This document shows positions 25,504 to 34,513 of a DNA stretch of 64,000 nt, piece after piece. The translations under genes and the position numbers were made by a program. Numbering within the stretch: position 1 is the first letter of the stretch; each line of letters begins with the position of its first letter. Source of the stretch: Muribaculaceae bacterium Isolate-110 (HZI) (GTDB lineage: Bacteria > Bacteroidota > Bacteroidia > Bacteroidales > Muribaculaceae); NCBI GenBank assembly GCA_003762875.1, contig RIBL01000010.1, positions 49,973-113,972 on the forward strand, read 5' to 3'. A model generated the notes under the pieces. That model saw nothing but the letters and a program-made list of their open reading frames with translations, did no database searches and was not told the DNA's origin.

Positions 25504-26127
25504 CTATTCGGTCTGCTTGGTCAATACGAAATCCTCATGGTTGTACTCATATTTCAGAAGCGCGCCTTTGACCTTCACGTCATCCATGTGGCGCATGGAT
25601 GCATATCGGGCAGTGAGGGCCACACGTATGCCGTGCTCGATAGTCTTGCACAGGTCAGGGCGTATGGAGTCGACAGCGGGTGACGACAGGGCCAGAGGAT
25701 TGTTGTTGGCCACTACAGCGTCAGGGTCAACCTCCACCACGAGCGACTGAGGGTCGAGCGACAGGGCTATCTCATCGTCATCAACCACAGTCCATGTGCC
25801 CGATATTGACGTGCGGGCCGAGGCCGAGAGACTGAGCGGCTCTATGAGCGCGCTGTCACCGACTATCTGTGTGGTGGTGTTGACCATGCCTGTGACAGTG
25901 ACAGACCCCGACAGAGTCTCGTTGGCGGTCATGGCGGCTGGTAGAAACTCATAGGTGTCTATGATAGTGGCTGTGATGGCCGAATTGTCCGAAAAAGTCT
26001 CGGGTGTTCCCTGCCATGTGCCGGGAATCTCTTTGGCGAAACGTGCTTCACTGTTGCTGCATGACACTACTATCGAACCGACGGCAAGCAGTTCAAAGAG
26101 CGGTACGAGAGATAATAAAGATTTCAT
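25504..26127 (-). CDS. Hypothetical lipoprotein
   Basis: A 207-residue predicted lipoprotein: signal peptide ending GSIVVSC, with the lipid-anchor Cys at about residue 23. The mature part starts FAKEIPGTWQG, the opening often seen in lipocalin-like stress proteins of Bacteroidales, followed by a beta-rich body. The exact family is not recognised. It is divergent from ssb and followed on its strand by tdk after an 83-base gap. Confidence 0.7.
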   Translation of the reverse strand: MKSLLSLVPLFELLAVGSIVVSCSNSEARFAKEIPGTWQGTPETFSDNSAITATIIDTYEFLPAAMTANETLSGSVTVTGMVNTTTQIVGDSALIEPLSLSASARTSISGTWTVVDDDEIALSLDPQSLVVEVDPDAVVANNNPLALSSPAVDSIRPDLCKTIEHGIRVALTARYASMRHMDDVKVKGALLKYEYNHEDFVLTKQTE

Positions 26128-26171
26128 ACGTGCAAAAATTTACTTTATCAACACACAAATACAAACAGATG

Positions 26172-26203
26172 TTTAGAAATATGACTTAAATTCGCTAATT
26201 TTG
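26172..26203 (+). promoter_or_regulatory. Promoter of ssb
   Basis: TTTA (26172-26175), 20 bases, then TAATTTTG (26196-26203), 20 bases before the ATG. Confidence 0.7.
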
Positions 26204-26223
26204 CATAAATCCAACCGACATCT

Positions 26224-26565
26224 ATGAGCGTAAATAAGGTAATACTTCTTGGCAACGTAGGGCGTGACCCGGAAATACGTTATGTGGAGACTCGTCCGAT
26301 AGCCTCGTTTCCGCTTGCCACTGACGAGCGGCCTGTCAGGCTTCCGGACGGCACCGAACGTCCCGGCCGCACCGAATGGCACAATATTATAATGTGGGAC
26401 GGGGCGGCCGAGATGGCCGAGCGTTACATACGCAAGGGCACACGCCTGTATGTCGAAGGCCGTCTGCGTTACCGCACGTGGGAGGACCGCACAGCCATCA
26501 AGCGTACGGTCACCGAAATCTATGTCGACACCTTCGAAATCCTCGGACCGCCGAGAAATAATTGA
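26224..26565 (+). CDS. ssb: Single-stranded DNA-binding protein
   Basis: A 113-residue OB-fold protein that coats single-stranded DNA. It begins MSVNKVILLGNVGRDPEIRY with EWHNIIMWDGAAEMAERYIRKG and LYVEGRLRYRTWED, the standard SSB core. It lacks the disordered acidic tail that recruits partner proteins in the main bacterial SSB (it ends ILGPPRNN), so it may be the housekeeping Bacteroidetes short form or a second paralog. The end is 6 bases from the convergent feoAB stop, with no hairpin between. Confidence 0.92.
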   Translation: MSVNKVILLGNVGRDPEIRYVETRPIASFPLATDERPVRLPDGTERPGRTEWHNIIMWDGAAEMAERYIRKGTRLYVEGRLRYRTWEDRTAIKRTVTEIYVDTFEILGPPRNN

Positions 26566-26571
26566 AAAAAA

Positions 26572-28980
26572 TTACAGCACAAGGAGTGCGATGCGGTAGA
26601 CGATGAAGGCGAAGAGCCAGGCGACGAGGGTGTTGTAGATGATTGTGAAGAGGCCGTAGCGGGGATTGCCGGTCTCTCGGACAACGGCTGTGACTGTGGC
26701 TATGCACGGACAGTAGAGGAGGATGAATATCATGAAGCTCAGTGCCATGGCCGGGGTGAAGTCGGGACGGCCGGTGACGGGGTTTGTCTCCGTGAGACGT
26801 GTCGAGAGGGTGCTGTCCTCTGCTTCTTCGTCGCCCGTGTAGAGTACTCCGAGCGTTGATACTACAATTTCTTTGGCGGGGACGCCGGCTATGGCTGCCA
26901 CTGTCGCACGCCAGTGAAAGCCGAGCGGTTCCATGAGCGGGTTGAGTGCTTTGCCCACCATCTGCAGGTAGGAGTCGGACGAGGGGTCGATGGCCGAGTC
27001 GTCGGCCGGTGTCACGGTCTGCTCCATGGCTGCGGGTGAGGGTTGTTCGTGGCGCGGGAAGTAGTTGAGCACCCATACGAAGATGCTTGCCACGAGGATT
27101 ATGCCGCCCATTTTGCGCAGATATTGTTCGCCTTTGCCCCACATGTGGCGCATGGTGGCTTTGAAGGTGGGCACGCGGTAGGGGGGGAGTTCCATCACAA
27201 AAGGGGTCTCGTCTTCACCAAACCAGAAGCGGCGCAGGAGTCTGGCAGTGAGTCCGGCCACAAATATGCCGAAGAGATAGATGCTCAGAAATACAAGTGT
27301 GGCATGCGAGGGGAAGAATGTGCCGATGAGCAGCACGTAGATGGGGAGTCGGGCCGAGCAGCTCACAAAGGGGTTGATGAGTATGGTGATGAGTCGGCTC
27401 GAACGGCTTTCGATGGAGCGTGTGGCCATTATGGAGGGTACGGTGCAGCCAAATCCCATTACGAGCGGTATGAATGACTTGCCGTGCAGACCCAGTCGGT
27501 GCATGAGTCTGTCCATGATGAAGGCGGCTCGGGCCATGTAGCCGGAGTCTTCCATGAACGAGATGCATGCATAGAGGATGAGGATGTTGGGCAGGAATAC
27601 GATGACGCCGCCTACGCCTCCTATGATGCCGTCGGCCAGGAGGTCTTTGATCCATCCGTCTGGCAGATATTCGCGTGAGAGGTCTCCGAGCCAGCTTACC
27701 AGTGATTCGATCCATTCCATCGGGAATGAACCGATGTAGAATGTGGCCCAGAAGATGAAGGTCATTATGGCCAGGAATATCGGGAAACCAAACAGTTTGT
27801 TGGTGACGATGGTGTCGATGATGTGGGTGGAGCTGTAGCCGGCTTTCTCTTCTTTGACCATTGTCTCGGCGAGCGCGCCGGCTATGAATCCGTATTTTTC
27901 GTCGGCGATGGCCGATGTGATGTCGAGGGTGGGGTTGACACGCTTGAATTCCTCGACGCTTTTGTTGCGCATCTTCAGCAAGTGTTCGGCGTCGGGGAGC
28001 GAGAGCACCTGATGCTGCACTTCGGCATCACCTTCGAGGAGCTTTATGGCAAGATAGCGCGGTGAGAACTGACGCTCTACGGAGGGGTGTGATTTGAGTT
28101 CGTCCTTGATGCCTGAGAGTGCTTTTTCGAGCTGTGAGCCGAGCGATACGTGTACGTGGCGTACCGAGGGCTCGGTGCCTTCATAGATGCGTATCACGGT
28201 GTCAAACAGTTCGTTGATGCCGCGGCCGCTCTTGGCTGCGGTCGGGATTATGGGCACTCCTATCATCTCGCCGAGAGTGCGGTAGTCGAGCTGTGTTCCG
28301 TCGCGCTCCAGCTCGTCATACATGTTGAGGGCTATCACCATGGAGCGGTCCATGTCGATAAGCTCGGTGGTGAGGTAGAGGTTGCGCTCGAGATTGGAGC
28401 CGTCAACCACGTTGATGATTACGTCGGGGGTCTCGTCGCGCAGATAGCGTCGGACATACAGCTCTTCGGGCGAATAGGAGGCGAGAGAGTAGGTGCCGGG
28501 AAGGTCGACGATGTTGAATCGGTAGCCGTTGTGGGTGAATGAGCCTTTCTTTGCGTCGACCGTCACGCCGCTGTAATTGCCTACGTGCTCGCGTGCGCCC
28601 GAGGCTACGTTGAAGAGCGATGTCTTGCCGCAGTTGGGGTTGCCGATAAGGGCGATGTTGATTACCTTGTGTCTCTCGTGGCGTATGGCAGTGACCTGTT
28701 CGCATGTGTCGTCCACGGTGTTGGTGTGGGCCACGGATTCGTGGGGCAGGCCGTCGACGGTGGGTTCCACTTCCACGAGGTCGGCTTCGGCACGGCGCAG
28801 TGACACTTCATAACCCATAATTTCATATTTGACGGGGTCTTTGAGCGGGGCGGCCATCAGTACCTTGATGTCCTGTCCGCGCACAAATCCCATCTCGATC
28901 ATGCGTTTGCGAAATGCTCCGTGGCCTAATATCTTTATAATGACGCCGGTCTCTCCGGTGGTGAGCTGCGATAGTCTCAT
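26572..28980 (-). CDS. feoB: FeoA-FeoB fusion, ferrous iron transporter
   Basis: An ~802-residue inner-membrane Fe(II) transporter. Residues 1-~75 form a FeoA SH3-like domain (MRLSQLTTGETGVIIKILG, MGFVRGQDIKV). The FeoB part follows: G-domain with GNPNCGKTS, switch region VGNYSGVTVDAKKG, DLPGTYSL and NMYDE (a variant of NxxD), a helical GDI-like region, then about ten membrane helices with two Gate motifs (around PNILILYACISFMEDSGYMA and the C-terminal repeat). FeoA-FeoB fusions are usual in Bacteroidetes. The start at 28980 matches the FeoA N-terminus. A promoter lies at 29005-29034. Confidence 0.95.
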   Translation of the reverse strand: MRLSQLTTGETGVIIKILGHGAFRKRMIEMGFVRGQDIKVLMAAPLKDPVKYEIMGYEVSLRRAEADLVEVEPTVDGLPHESVAHTNTVDDTCEQVTAIRHERHKVINIALIGNPNCGKTSLFNVASGAREHVGNYSGVTVDAKKGSFTHNGYRFNIVDLPGTYSLASYSPEELYVRRYLRDETPDVIINVVDGSNLERNLYLTTELIDMDRSMVIALNMYDELERDGTQLDYRTLGEMIGVPIIPTAAKSGRGINELFDTVIRIYEGTEPSVRHVHVSLGSQLEKALSGIKDELKSHPSVERQFSPRYLAIKLLEGDAEVQHQVLSLPDAEHLLKMRNKSVEEFKRVNPTLDITSAIADEKYGFIAGALAETMVKEEKAGYSSTHIIDTIVTNKLFGFPIFLAIMTFIFWATFYIGSFPMEWIESLVSWLGDLSREYLPDGWIKDLLADGIIGGVGGVIVFLPNILILYACISFMEDSGYMARAAFIMDRLMHRLGLHGKSFIPLVMGFGCTVPSIMATRSIESRSSRLITILINPFVSCSARLPIYVLLIGTFFPSHATLVFLSIYLFGIFVAGLTARLLRRFWFGEDETPFVMELPPYRVPTFKATMRHMWGKGEQYLRKMGGIILVASIFVWVLNYFPRHEQPSPAAMEQTVTPADDSAIDPSSDSYLQMVGKALNPLMEPLGFHWRATVAAIAGVPAKEIVVSTLGVLYTGDEEAEDSTLSTRLTETNPVTGRPDFTPAMALSFMIFILLYCPCIATVTAVVRETGNPRYGLFTIIYNTLVAWLFAFIVYRIALLVL

Positions 28981-29004
28981 AGTCAATGCGTAATTTACCG
29001 ACTG

Positions 29005-29034
29005 CAAAATTAATCACTAATTTCCAATCTCAAA
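29005..29034 (-). promoter_or_regulatory. Probable promoter of feoAB
   Basis: The minus strand has TTTG (29034-29031), 18 bases, and TAATTTTG (29012-29005), 24 bases before the ATG. The spacer is a little short. Confidence 0.6.
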
Positions 29035-29092
29035 ATACCTAATTGTAGTGAATTTATTGCATAATTACGGATGATTGTGATGTGGATGTTTT

Positions 29093-29941
29093 TCACTTAT
29101 TGTCGTAATGTTTTTTATAATAGCTATGAAACCATGAATAAGATAATAACAGTTCCCATTTGTAGGGGTATATGGTATATTTATTCAACAGATTGCTGTC
29201 CTTGCAGTGTTTCATAATAAGAATAATCTTTGTCCTGCGGTCATTGACGGCACTAATGATTGTATCAAGATCAATATGACGGAGACAATACCATATCCGT
29301 CGGATTTCCCGGAGAGGCTTACAGTTAAGTTTTGCGGCAGAGATTGCCACTGTTATATTTGACTTTTGTCTGGCTTTGTCGGCGGCTTTTGCTTCTCCTG
29401 ATGGTGTGTATTCAATGTTTTGCTCAATGTCTGCATCGAAAAATACAGGGACTAAGAATTTTTCCTGTCGGGCATTGTTACAGCATAAGTGACTGTTGTT
29501 GTCAGGGATGAATGAGCCGTCGCAGGATATGAGGAAATTGTGATATGCAACTGTATGAGGTAACGGTGGCCGGGGTGTGGATATTGATTTGCCTGAAAAA
29601 ACATCGGTATGGATGAGATTTATCTCAGACAGCTCATTATACCCCAATGATATATAGCGATTAAATTGGTCAATGGATGAACTTTGCGGGATAATGTGTT
29701 CCAGAGTTATCTGTGGGGAGCCTTTGGGAAGCTGACGCATGCAATAACAGCACATGTCATTCTGAACATCTCCGAGCAGTATGGCCATCTCGTTGGAGTA
29801 GTCCGGTCGGAAAGTATTGGAATAATCGATGTTACGATATACTTGTCGTCCGTTTTCGGAGACAACACACTTATCCGCAAGATATCTTTCAGTGATATTG
29901 TTACCGTCGACCTGACGATGTAATGTCTCGATGTATTCCAT
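29093..29941 (-). CDS. HNH-type endonuclease-like protein, PtuB-like (Septu)
   Basis: A 282-residue protein with an HNH-type layout: CCYC at residues 64-67, LEHIIPQSS (Glu81-His82) and HLCCNNAR (residues 151-158). The paired cysteine motifs would bind zinc and the EH/N residues form the nuclease centre. This pattern matches the TIGR02646-like HNH proteins that accompany AAA ATPases in Septu and some retron systems. The gene follows the ATPase by 16 bases on the same strand and shares its low GC content, unlike the genes on both sides. It likely cuts nucleic acid when the ATPase senses infection; this is inference from the family. Confidence 0.75.
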   Translation of the reverse strand: MEYIETLHRQVDGNNITERYLADKCVVSENGRQVYRNIDYSNTFRPDYSNEMAILLGDVQNDMCCYCMRQLPKGSPQITLEHIIPQSSSIDQFNRYISLGYNELSEINLIHTDVFSGKSISTPRPPLPHTVAYHNFLISCDGSFIPDNNSHLCCNNARQEKFLVPVFFDADIEQNIEYTPSGEAKAADKARQKSNITVAISAAKLNCKPLREIRRIWYCLRHIDLDTIISAVNDRRTKIILIMKHCKDSNLLNKYTIYPYKWELLLSYSWFHSYYKKHYDNK

Positions 29942-29957
29942 CTTATATGATTGTGTA

Positions 29958-31277
29958 TTATTCCTCTTTAGCCTTGTGAATCAATCTCAGTGACTCTTTT
30001 TCATTTCCTGTCAGAGTGTTGAGTTGTCGCAGTATTTCGTTCATCAGTTCCTGCTCGTTCTCTTCTTCAAGCAGCAGATAGGTTTCAATGAGATTGGCGA
30101 TGTCAGAAGTGCGAGGCTCAACGTCCATAACCTCGCTTACTCCGGAATCATAGTCAAGACCGTAGATGTCACGGAGCTGTATCGGACCGATGGTGTCGTC
30201 GGTCATCTTGTAGATGACATTCTGCCCGTCATTACTGTTTATATTAGTAATTACCAGCGGGGAATGTGTGCTGAATATGAATTGTATATCAGGGAATGTG
30301 GATGTAAGGGCTGCAATGATTGTCTGTTCCAGTTCGGGGTGGAGGTGCAGGTCTATCTCGTCAATAATCACTATGCCGTGAGGCTGATTGGTATTTTCGT
30401 TAAGAATATACCATCTGGAGGCAATCTCCAGAACGATTGAAAATAGTCGTCTGTAGCCGGCCGGTAGCCGTTGAAGTATTTGGGATCTTGTATTGCCAAA
30501 TCGGAAGTTCAGATGCCAACTGTTGGATTCCAGAGAGCTGGTGATGGTCTTGATAACAAAATTGCCTGGTAGTTTTTTAGAGAAAGCAATAAGTGTGTCG
30601 CTTACATATTTTAACTCTTTGTAAGCCGGATCAGTTATCGCGTTGTCTCCATCGTGTTCATTAATGAATCCGAGAGAGAGATTGAACATATTGCATAATC
30701 TCGCTTCCCAGAAAGAAGTGCATGAAGCCTCATAAGTCCATTGATAATATCCTACACCGCGGGGTATGGTCGGCGCGCCGGTATATGGTAATATCTTGTC
30801 GTCGATTTTGGACTTGCGATGAGGAAATGAGTCGGAAAAATACACCAGTAACGGATAGTCAGCTCCGTTTTCGACACAGTCGGCAAACCTAAGGTATGCA
30901 TCCTTGTAGAGCGAGTATTGCAGACGTCCTTTGTCTTTTGATGTGCGGCGAAGTTCCCATGATAATTCATGGTTATGGAATGTCGCAGTTCCTTTTAGAG
31001 ATGCGTAGTCGGCTATTTTACGAGTATAGTCATCAAAATGAAAGTCGGATGAGATAAAGTTTTTGATTTTAAGGTCGGGTATGCCTGTTGCGATGAAGTG
31101 GCCTTCAAATGTTGATTCGGAAGAGAATATGAAACTGCACAAATTGCGTATCGCTTGTATCAGACATGACTTTCCGGCTCCGTTTTTGCCAAAAAGAACG
31201 GTGCATCCCGGTGCGAAAGAAACCGTATAGTCCTTAAAACACCTAAAATTCTCAATTTTTATATCATTCAGTTTCAT
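29958..31277 (-). CDS. AAA/ABC-type ATPase, PtuA-like (Septu)
   Basis: A 439-residue SMC/RecF-type ATPase (old name: AAA_15/AAA_21 group). The N-terminus MKLNDIKIENFRCFKDY leads to Walker A GKNGAGKS (residues 30-37). The signature-like helix is LPAGYRRLFSIVLEIA, Walker B is IVIIDEIDLHLHP (Asp306-Glu307), and the H-loop is FSTHSPL (His338). A C-terminal tail of about 90 residues is predicted helical. Together with the HNH gene directly downstream it has the make-up of a Septu anti-phage system (PtuA ATPase, PtuB nuclease). Other ATPase-nuclease pairs such as Gabija or retron effectors are alternatives, but Gabija uses a UvrD-like helicase, absent here. Confidence 0.78.
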   Translation of the reverse strand: MKLNDIKIENFRCFKDYTVSFAPGCTVLFGKNGAGKSCLIQAIRNLCSFIFSSESTFEGHFIATGIPDLKIKNFISSDFHFDDYTRKIADYASLKGTATFHNHELSWELRRTSKDKGRLQYSLYKDAYLRFADCVENGADYPLLVYFSDSFPHRKSKIDDKILPYTGAPTIPRGVGYYQWTYEASCTSFWEARLCNMFNLSLGFINEHDGDNAITDPAYKELKYVSDTLIAFSKKLPGNFVIKTITSSLESNSWHLNFRFGNTRSQILQRLPAGYRRLFSIVLEIASRWYILNENTNQPHGIVIIDEIDLHLHPELEQTIIAALTSTFPDIQFIFSTHSPLVITNINSNDGQNVIYKMTDDTIGPIQLRDIYGLDYDSGVSEVMDVEPRTSDIANLIETYLLLEEENEQELMNEILRQLNTLTGNEKESLRLIHKAKEE

Positions 31278-31334
31278 AGAGCAAAAGTAAAGAAAAAAAA
31301 TGGTTTTGAGATGCCAAAAATAGAAAACACCAGC

Positions 31335-31376
31335 TAAAAAATCGTCCCCGATATCCAGACGGATGTCGGGGACGAT
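31335..31376 (-). terminator. Intrinsic terminator of the histidine phosphatase gene
   Basis: Arms 31341-31356 and 31361-31376 pair over 16 bases with one G-T pair and a 4-base loop. On the minus strand the stem is followed by TTTTTT. Confidence 0.88.
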
Positions 31377-31415
31377 GGTGTGTAAACGGTTATAGTATGC
31401 TAAGAAGTTGTTTAT

Positions 31416-32720
31416 TTACTTAGCGGGGATGGCGTCGTAGGCGGCGAGGGCTTCTTCGAAGCGGTTTTCGAGGTCGGCGAGCTTGTAGAGGCCGTCGGCG
31501 TTCTTTTCAAGGCCTTTGAGCGAGAGCGGATATATCATGGGGGGATTGTCGAGCGAGAGGAGTTCCATGTTGCGGAGTTGGTCGACAGTCTGATATACGA
31601 TGTTGATGTCGGCGTATTCCTGTCCGTCGGCTCCCTCAAACTTTTCGATTACAATCTTTGAGCCGATGGGTGTTTTTTTCTCGATGGCGTCTGGCAGTTC
31701 GTATTCTTCAACACCGAGAGCTGTGGCTACTGACGAGAGGTTGCTGTCGTGGCCTACGAGGAATGTGAATTTGCGGTCGGGCGATCGAAGCTCGTCATAC
31801 ATATACTGAATGAGCGGATTGGCCACGTTGACGGCTACGATAGGCGCGGTGAAGAGTACGTCCTGATATACGTCCTTGATGTGGGCGAGCTGTGACCACT
31901 GGTCGCGGGTGAGTTTCTTGCCGAAGGCAGCCTTTACGGAGTCGGGTTCCTCGTAATACTGGAGGATGAAGGCATCGGAGGCTGCGTTGAGGTCTTTGAG
32001 AGCCGAGCCGGCTTTCATCGAGGGTTCCTTGAACTTCTCGAGCACGATTTCGGTGTTATAGTTGGTGAAATCCTTGAGCTTTGGGTCGTTGCTCTTGGCC
32101 ATGGGGGAGTCTTTGGTGTCCATTACTTCCTGTATGAACTCATAGTTAGGAGCTATGGCCTCGTTGATGCCCACGATGCCTTTCTTGCCGCCCATGGCGT
32201 TGATCTGCTCCATTGCTGTGGCTACAAACTCGGGGCTGACCTTGGTGAGCTGTGGGTTGAAGAGGGGGTCCATCTTGCTGGGGGTGTAGCGGTGTATGAC
32301 ACGCACTCCGCCCACGGGCATGAAGCCCGACGAGAAGTATTGGGCTGTGGCGATGCAGCGTTGCATCGAGTTGGCTATGATGTTGAGATCATCGGCTGTC
32401 GGGGTGTAGTTTTCGGGAAACATACCTGCGTCGACTGCCCATTTGCGGAAATACTGGCCCATCATGGTCTCGAGTGCACCGCCGCGCGATGTGAGTTCGC
32501 TTTTGCCGGCACTCCATTTGGTCCATTCGTGGGGAGTCATGCGTCCGAGGTCGCTCTTGCTGTCGCTGAGCGGAGAGCGTATGTTGTGGCGGCTGAGCAC
32601 GACGGCTTCTTTCAGTCTGTATTTGTCTTTAAATTCCTGACTGCGCTGTGCCTGTGCGTTGAGGATGGTGGGGGTGCCCAGACAAATGAGTGCCAGGGCT
32701 GATGCGATAATTGCTCTCAT
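31416..32720 (-). CDS. Histidine-type acid phosphatase / phytase-like
   Basis: A 434-residue exported phosphatase with signal peptide ending ILNAQAQ. The phosphohistidine motif is SRHNIRSP (His45; Asn replaces the common Gly of RHGxRxP), and the proton donor motif is GHDSN (His324-Asp325). This variant is typical of the multiple inositol polyphosphate phosphatase (MINPP)-like and glucose-1-phosphatase-like clade in Bacteroidales. It would release phosphate from sugar phosphates or phytate in the periplasm or at the surface. It is divergent from an OprO/P-type porin gene, which fits phosphate uptake. Confidence 0.85.
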   Translation of the reverse strand: MRAIIASALALICLGTPTILNAQAQRSQEFKDKYRLKEAVVLSRHNIRSPLSDSKSDLGRMTPHEWTKWSAGKSELTSRGGALETMMGQYFRKWAVDAGMFPENYTPTADDLNIIANSMQRCIATAQYFSSGFMPVGGVRVIHRYTPSKMDPLFNPQLTKVSPEFVATAMEQINAMGGKKGIVGINEAIAPNYEFIQEVMDTKDSPMAKSNDPKLKDFTNYNTEIVLEKFKEPSMKAGSALKDLNAASDAFILQYYEEPDSVKAAFGKKLTRDQWSQLAHIKDVYQDVLFTAPIVAVNVANPLIQYMYDELRSPDRKFTFLVGHDSNLSSVATALGVEEYELPDAIEKKTPIGSKIVIEKFEGADGQEYADINIVYQTVDQLRNMELLSLDNPPMIYPLSLKGLEKNADGLYKLADLENRFEEALAAYDAIPAK

Positions 32721-33113
32721 AATTGTAATAGTGTTGTGATGTGATGCGCAGGATGGGACCGGGAGAGTGAGGGGGGGAGAGCATCCTGAGTTTTTCCGTG
32801 AATATTAATTTTTAGTAAATGAATCTATAAAGATGTCGGTTAGGGTTTGCATTACATCAATCTTAACACGCGGGTGTGTAAATGGTTCATGGCGTGATAA
32901 GAATTTTTTTGCATTTGATATTTTTATCAAAAAACTGTGAACAATATTTAACCGGCCTGTGTTAATCAATCGAATCTATAAAAACATCAGGCCGGCTTTC
33001 GCCGACTATCGATTGCATTATAAAAAGGAGAACAGTAACCGTATTTTCATCACTTTTTAAACGCATCTATTACCTGATATCTGCGCTTAAAAACACAATC
33101 TACTATTTATATT
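32721..33113. other. Divergent regulatory region between phosphatase and porin genes
   Basis: These ~390 bases hold no gene. A repeated module is visible: GAATCTATAAA at 32821 and 32972, each followed by TGCATTA (32848 and 33014). The second copy is enclosed by CCGGCCTG (32952-32959) and CAGGCCGG (32988-32995), an 8-bp stem. A smaller CAGGATG/CATCCTG pair lies at 32749-32788. No clear consensus promoter was found for either gene. Confidence 0.5.
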
Positions 33114-34325
33114 ATGAGAACTCTTGTACTGACTGCCTTATCGGCGGTCGCTCTCTTAGGCGCAACATCCGCACAAGCACAATACGAAAACAAGATAAAG
33201 GTGCAGCCCACGGGCCGCATACTCCTTGACGGAGCTGTCTATGCTCCCGACGGACCTCTTTATGAGGACCGCGATGCTGAGGGCCAGGTCGTATCGGCCG
33301 GTCCGAGTTTTGCCGACGGGGTGGCTCTCCCCGACATACGTATGGGTGCAAAGGTGAGCTACGGCCACTGGCAGGCTAAAATTGATGTCGGTTACGGCTA
33401 TCAGAAGCTCGGATTCAAGGATGTGTATATCCAGTATAACATCAATCCGGAGAACTATCTGCGCGGAGGTTATTTCGTGCATCAGTTCGGTCTCAATGCC
33501 GCTACATCAAGCTCTATGAAGCCGGCTATGGAGGCTGCATCCACCGACGATTTCTTCAAGGCCACCGGCCGTAACGTCGGTCTGGAATTTGTCCATGACA
33601 AGGATCAGTTCTTTACCGGGGTCAGTGCCATTGTCGACGGCACCTCTATGTCAAAGCCGGCCAATGAGCAAGGCAAGGTAAGTGTGGGCGGTCTCACTCG
33701 CCTCGTGTATCGTCCTCTGCGTCAGGAGGGACTCATAGCCCAGGTGGGTATGTCGCTCTGGTATCAATCGGCCCTGCACAGCATCGAGGACAACGGCGAG
33801 ACATCGGAAGGCTACTTCAACTATTCGGCCAATTTCCCCACACGTGTCAATAAGATAGGTATGCTCGACGCTCATATCGGCGATGCCAAGGGGGTGTTCA
33901 AGCTCTCGCCCGAACTTGTGTTGGCTTATGACCGCGTGGCTCTCGAGGGTCAGTATTACTATATGAACATCGCCCGTCACGGCGACCTTGCCTCTTATAA
34001 GGCACAGGGTGTGTATGGATTTCTCCGCGGACTGCTTGTGGGCAACTCCTACGGTTATTCACACGGTGACGCCGGTCTGGCCACGCCCGCGCCAAAATCG
34101 CTTGAGCTGATTCTCGGCTACAATTACACCGATGCGTCATGCCACAAGGCCGGCATATATGGCGGCCGCTCCAATGACTATTCGGTCACACTCAACTATT
34201 ACATCAACAAATACATGCTTGCCCGTCTGCGTTACTCCTATACCGATGTGCGCGACAGTGAGGTGCTTGGCTTCCACAAATGTCATGTCAACACCATCCA
34301 GGCACGCTTGCAGATACTCTTTTAA
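33114..34325 (+). CDS. Outer-membrane porin, OprO/OprP-like
   Basis: A 403-residue beta-barrel protein with a signal peptide ending ATSAQAQ. The body alternates short amphipathic strands and ends with the aromatic C-terminal strand TIQARLQILF, the outer-membrane insertion signal. Segments such as IKVQPTGRILLDGA and FVHQFGLNAATSS resemble the phosphate-selective porin (OprO/P) family, whose size it matches. Anion or phosphate passage is inferred from this and from the divergent phosphatase gene; the substrate could equally be another small anion. A strong terminator follows. Confidence 0.8.
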   Translation: MRTLVLTALSAVALLGATSAQAQYENKIKVQPTGRILLDGAVYAPDGPLYEDRDAEGQVVSAGPSFADGVALPDIRMGAKVSYGHWQAKIDVGYGYQKLGFKDVYIQYNINPENYLRGGYFVHQFGLNAATSSSMKPAMEAASTDDFFKATGRNVGLEFVHDKDQFFTGVSAIVDGTSMSKPANEQGKVSVGGLTRLVYRPLRQEGLIAQVGMSLWYQSALHSIEDNGETSEGYFNYSANFPTRVNKIGMLDAHIGDAKGVFKLSPELVLAYDRVALEGQYYYMNIARHGDLASYKAQGVYGFLRGLLVGNSYGYSHGDAGLATPAPKSLELILGYNYTDASCHKAGIYGGRSNDYSVTLNYYINKYMLARLRYSYTDVRDSEVLGFHKCHVNTIQARLQILF

Positions 34326-34350
34326 GAGGGCTTGACAATAATATAAGGAA

Positions 34351-34417
34351 TGTCGGGTGTAGGAAGATGAGTGAGGCTTATGGCCTGACTCACTTCAACA
34401 CCCGACATCTTTTTTTT
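34351..34417 (+). terminator. Intrinsic terminator of the porin gene
   Basis: GTCGGGTGT (34352-34360) pairs with ACACCCGAC (34398-34406), with an inner TGAGT/ACTCA pairing, followed by a run of eight T. Confidence 0.9.
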
Positions 34418-34513
34418 GAGGGCGTTTAACATTTGTTATTCAACACCAGTTCAGATCCGCATGCAATAATTCAGAGTTTGCGGAGTTATTATATTGTATA
34501 ATAGTAACCGAAA

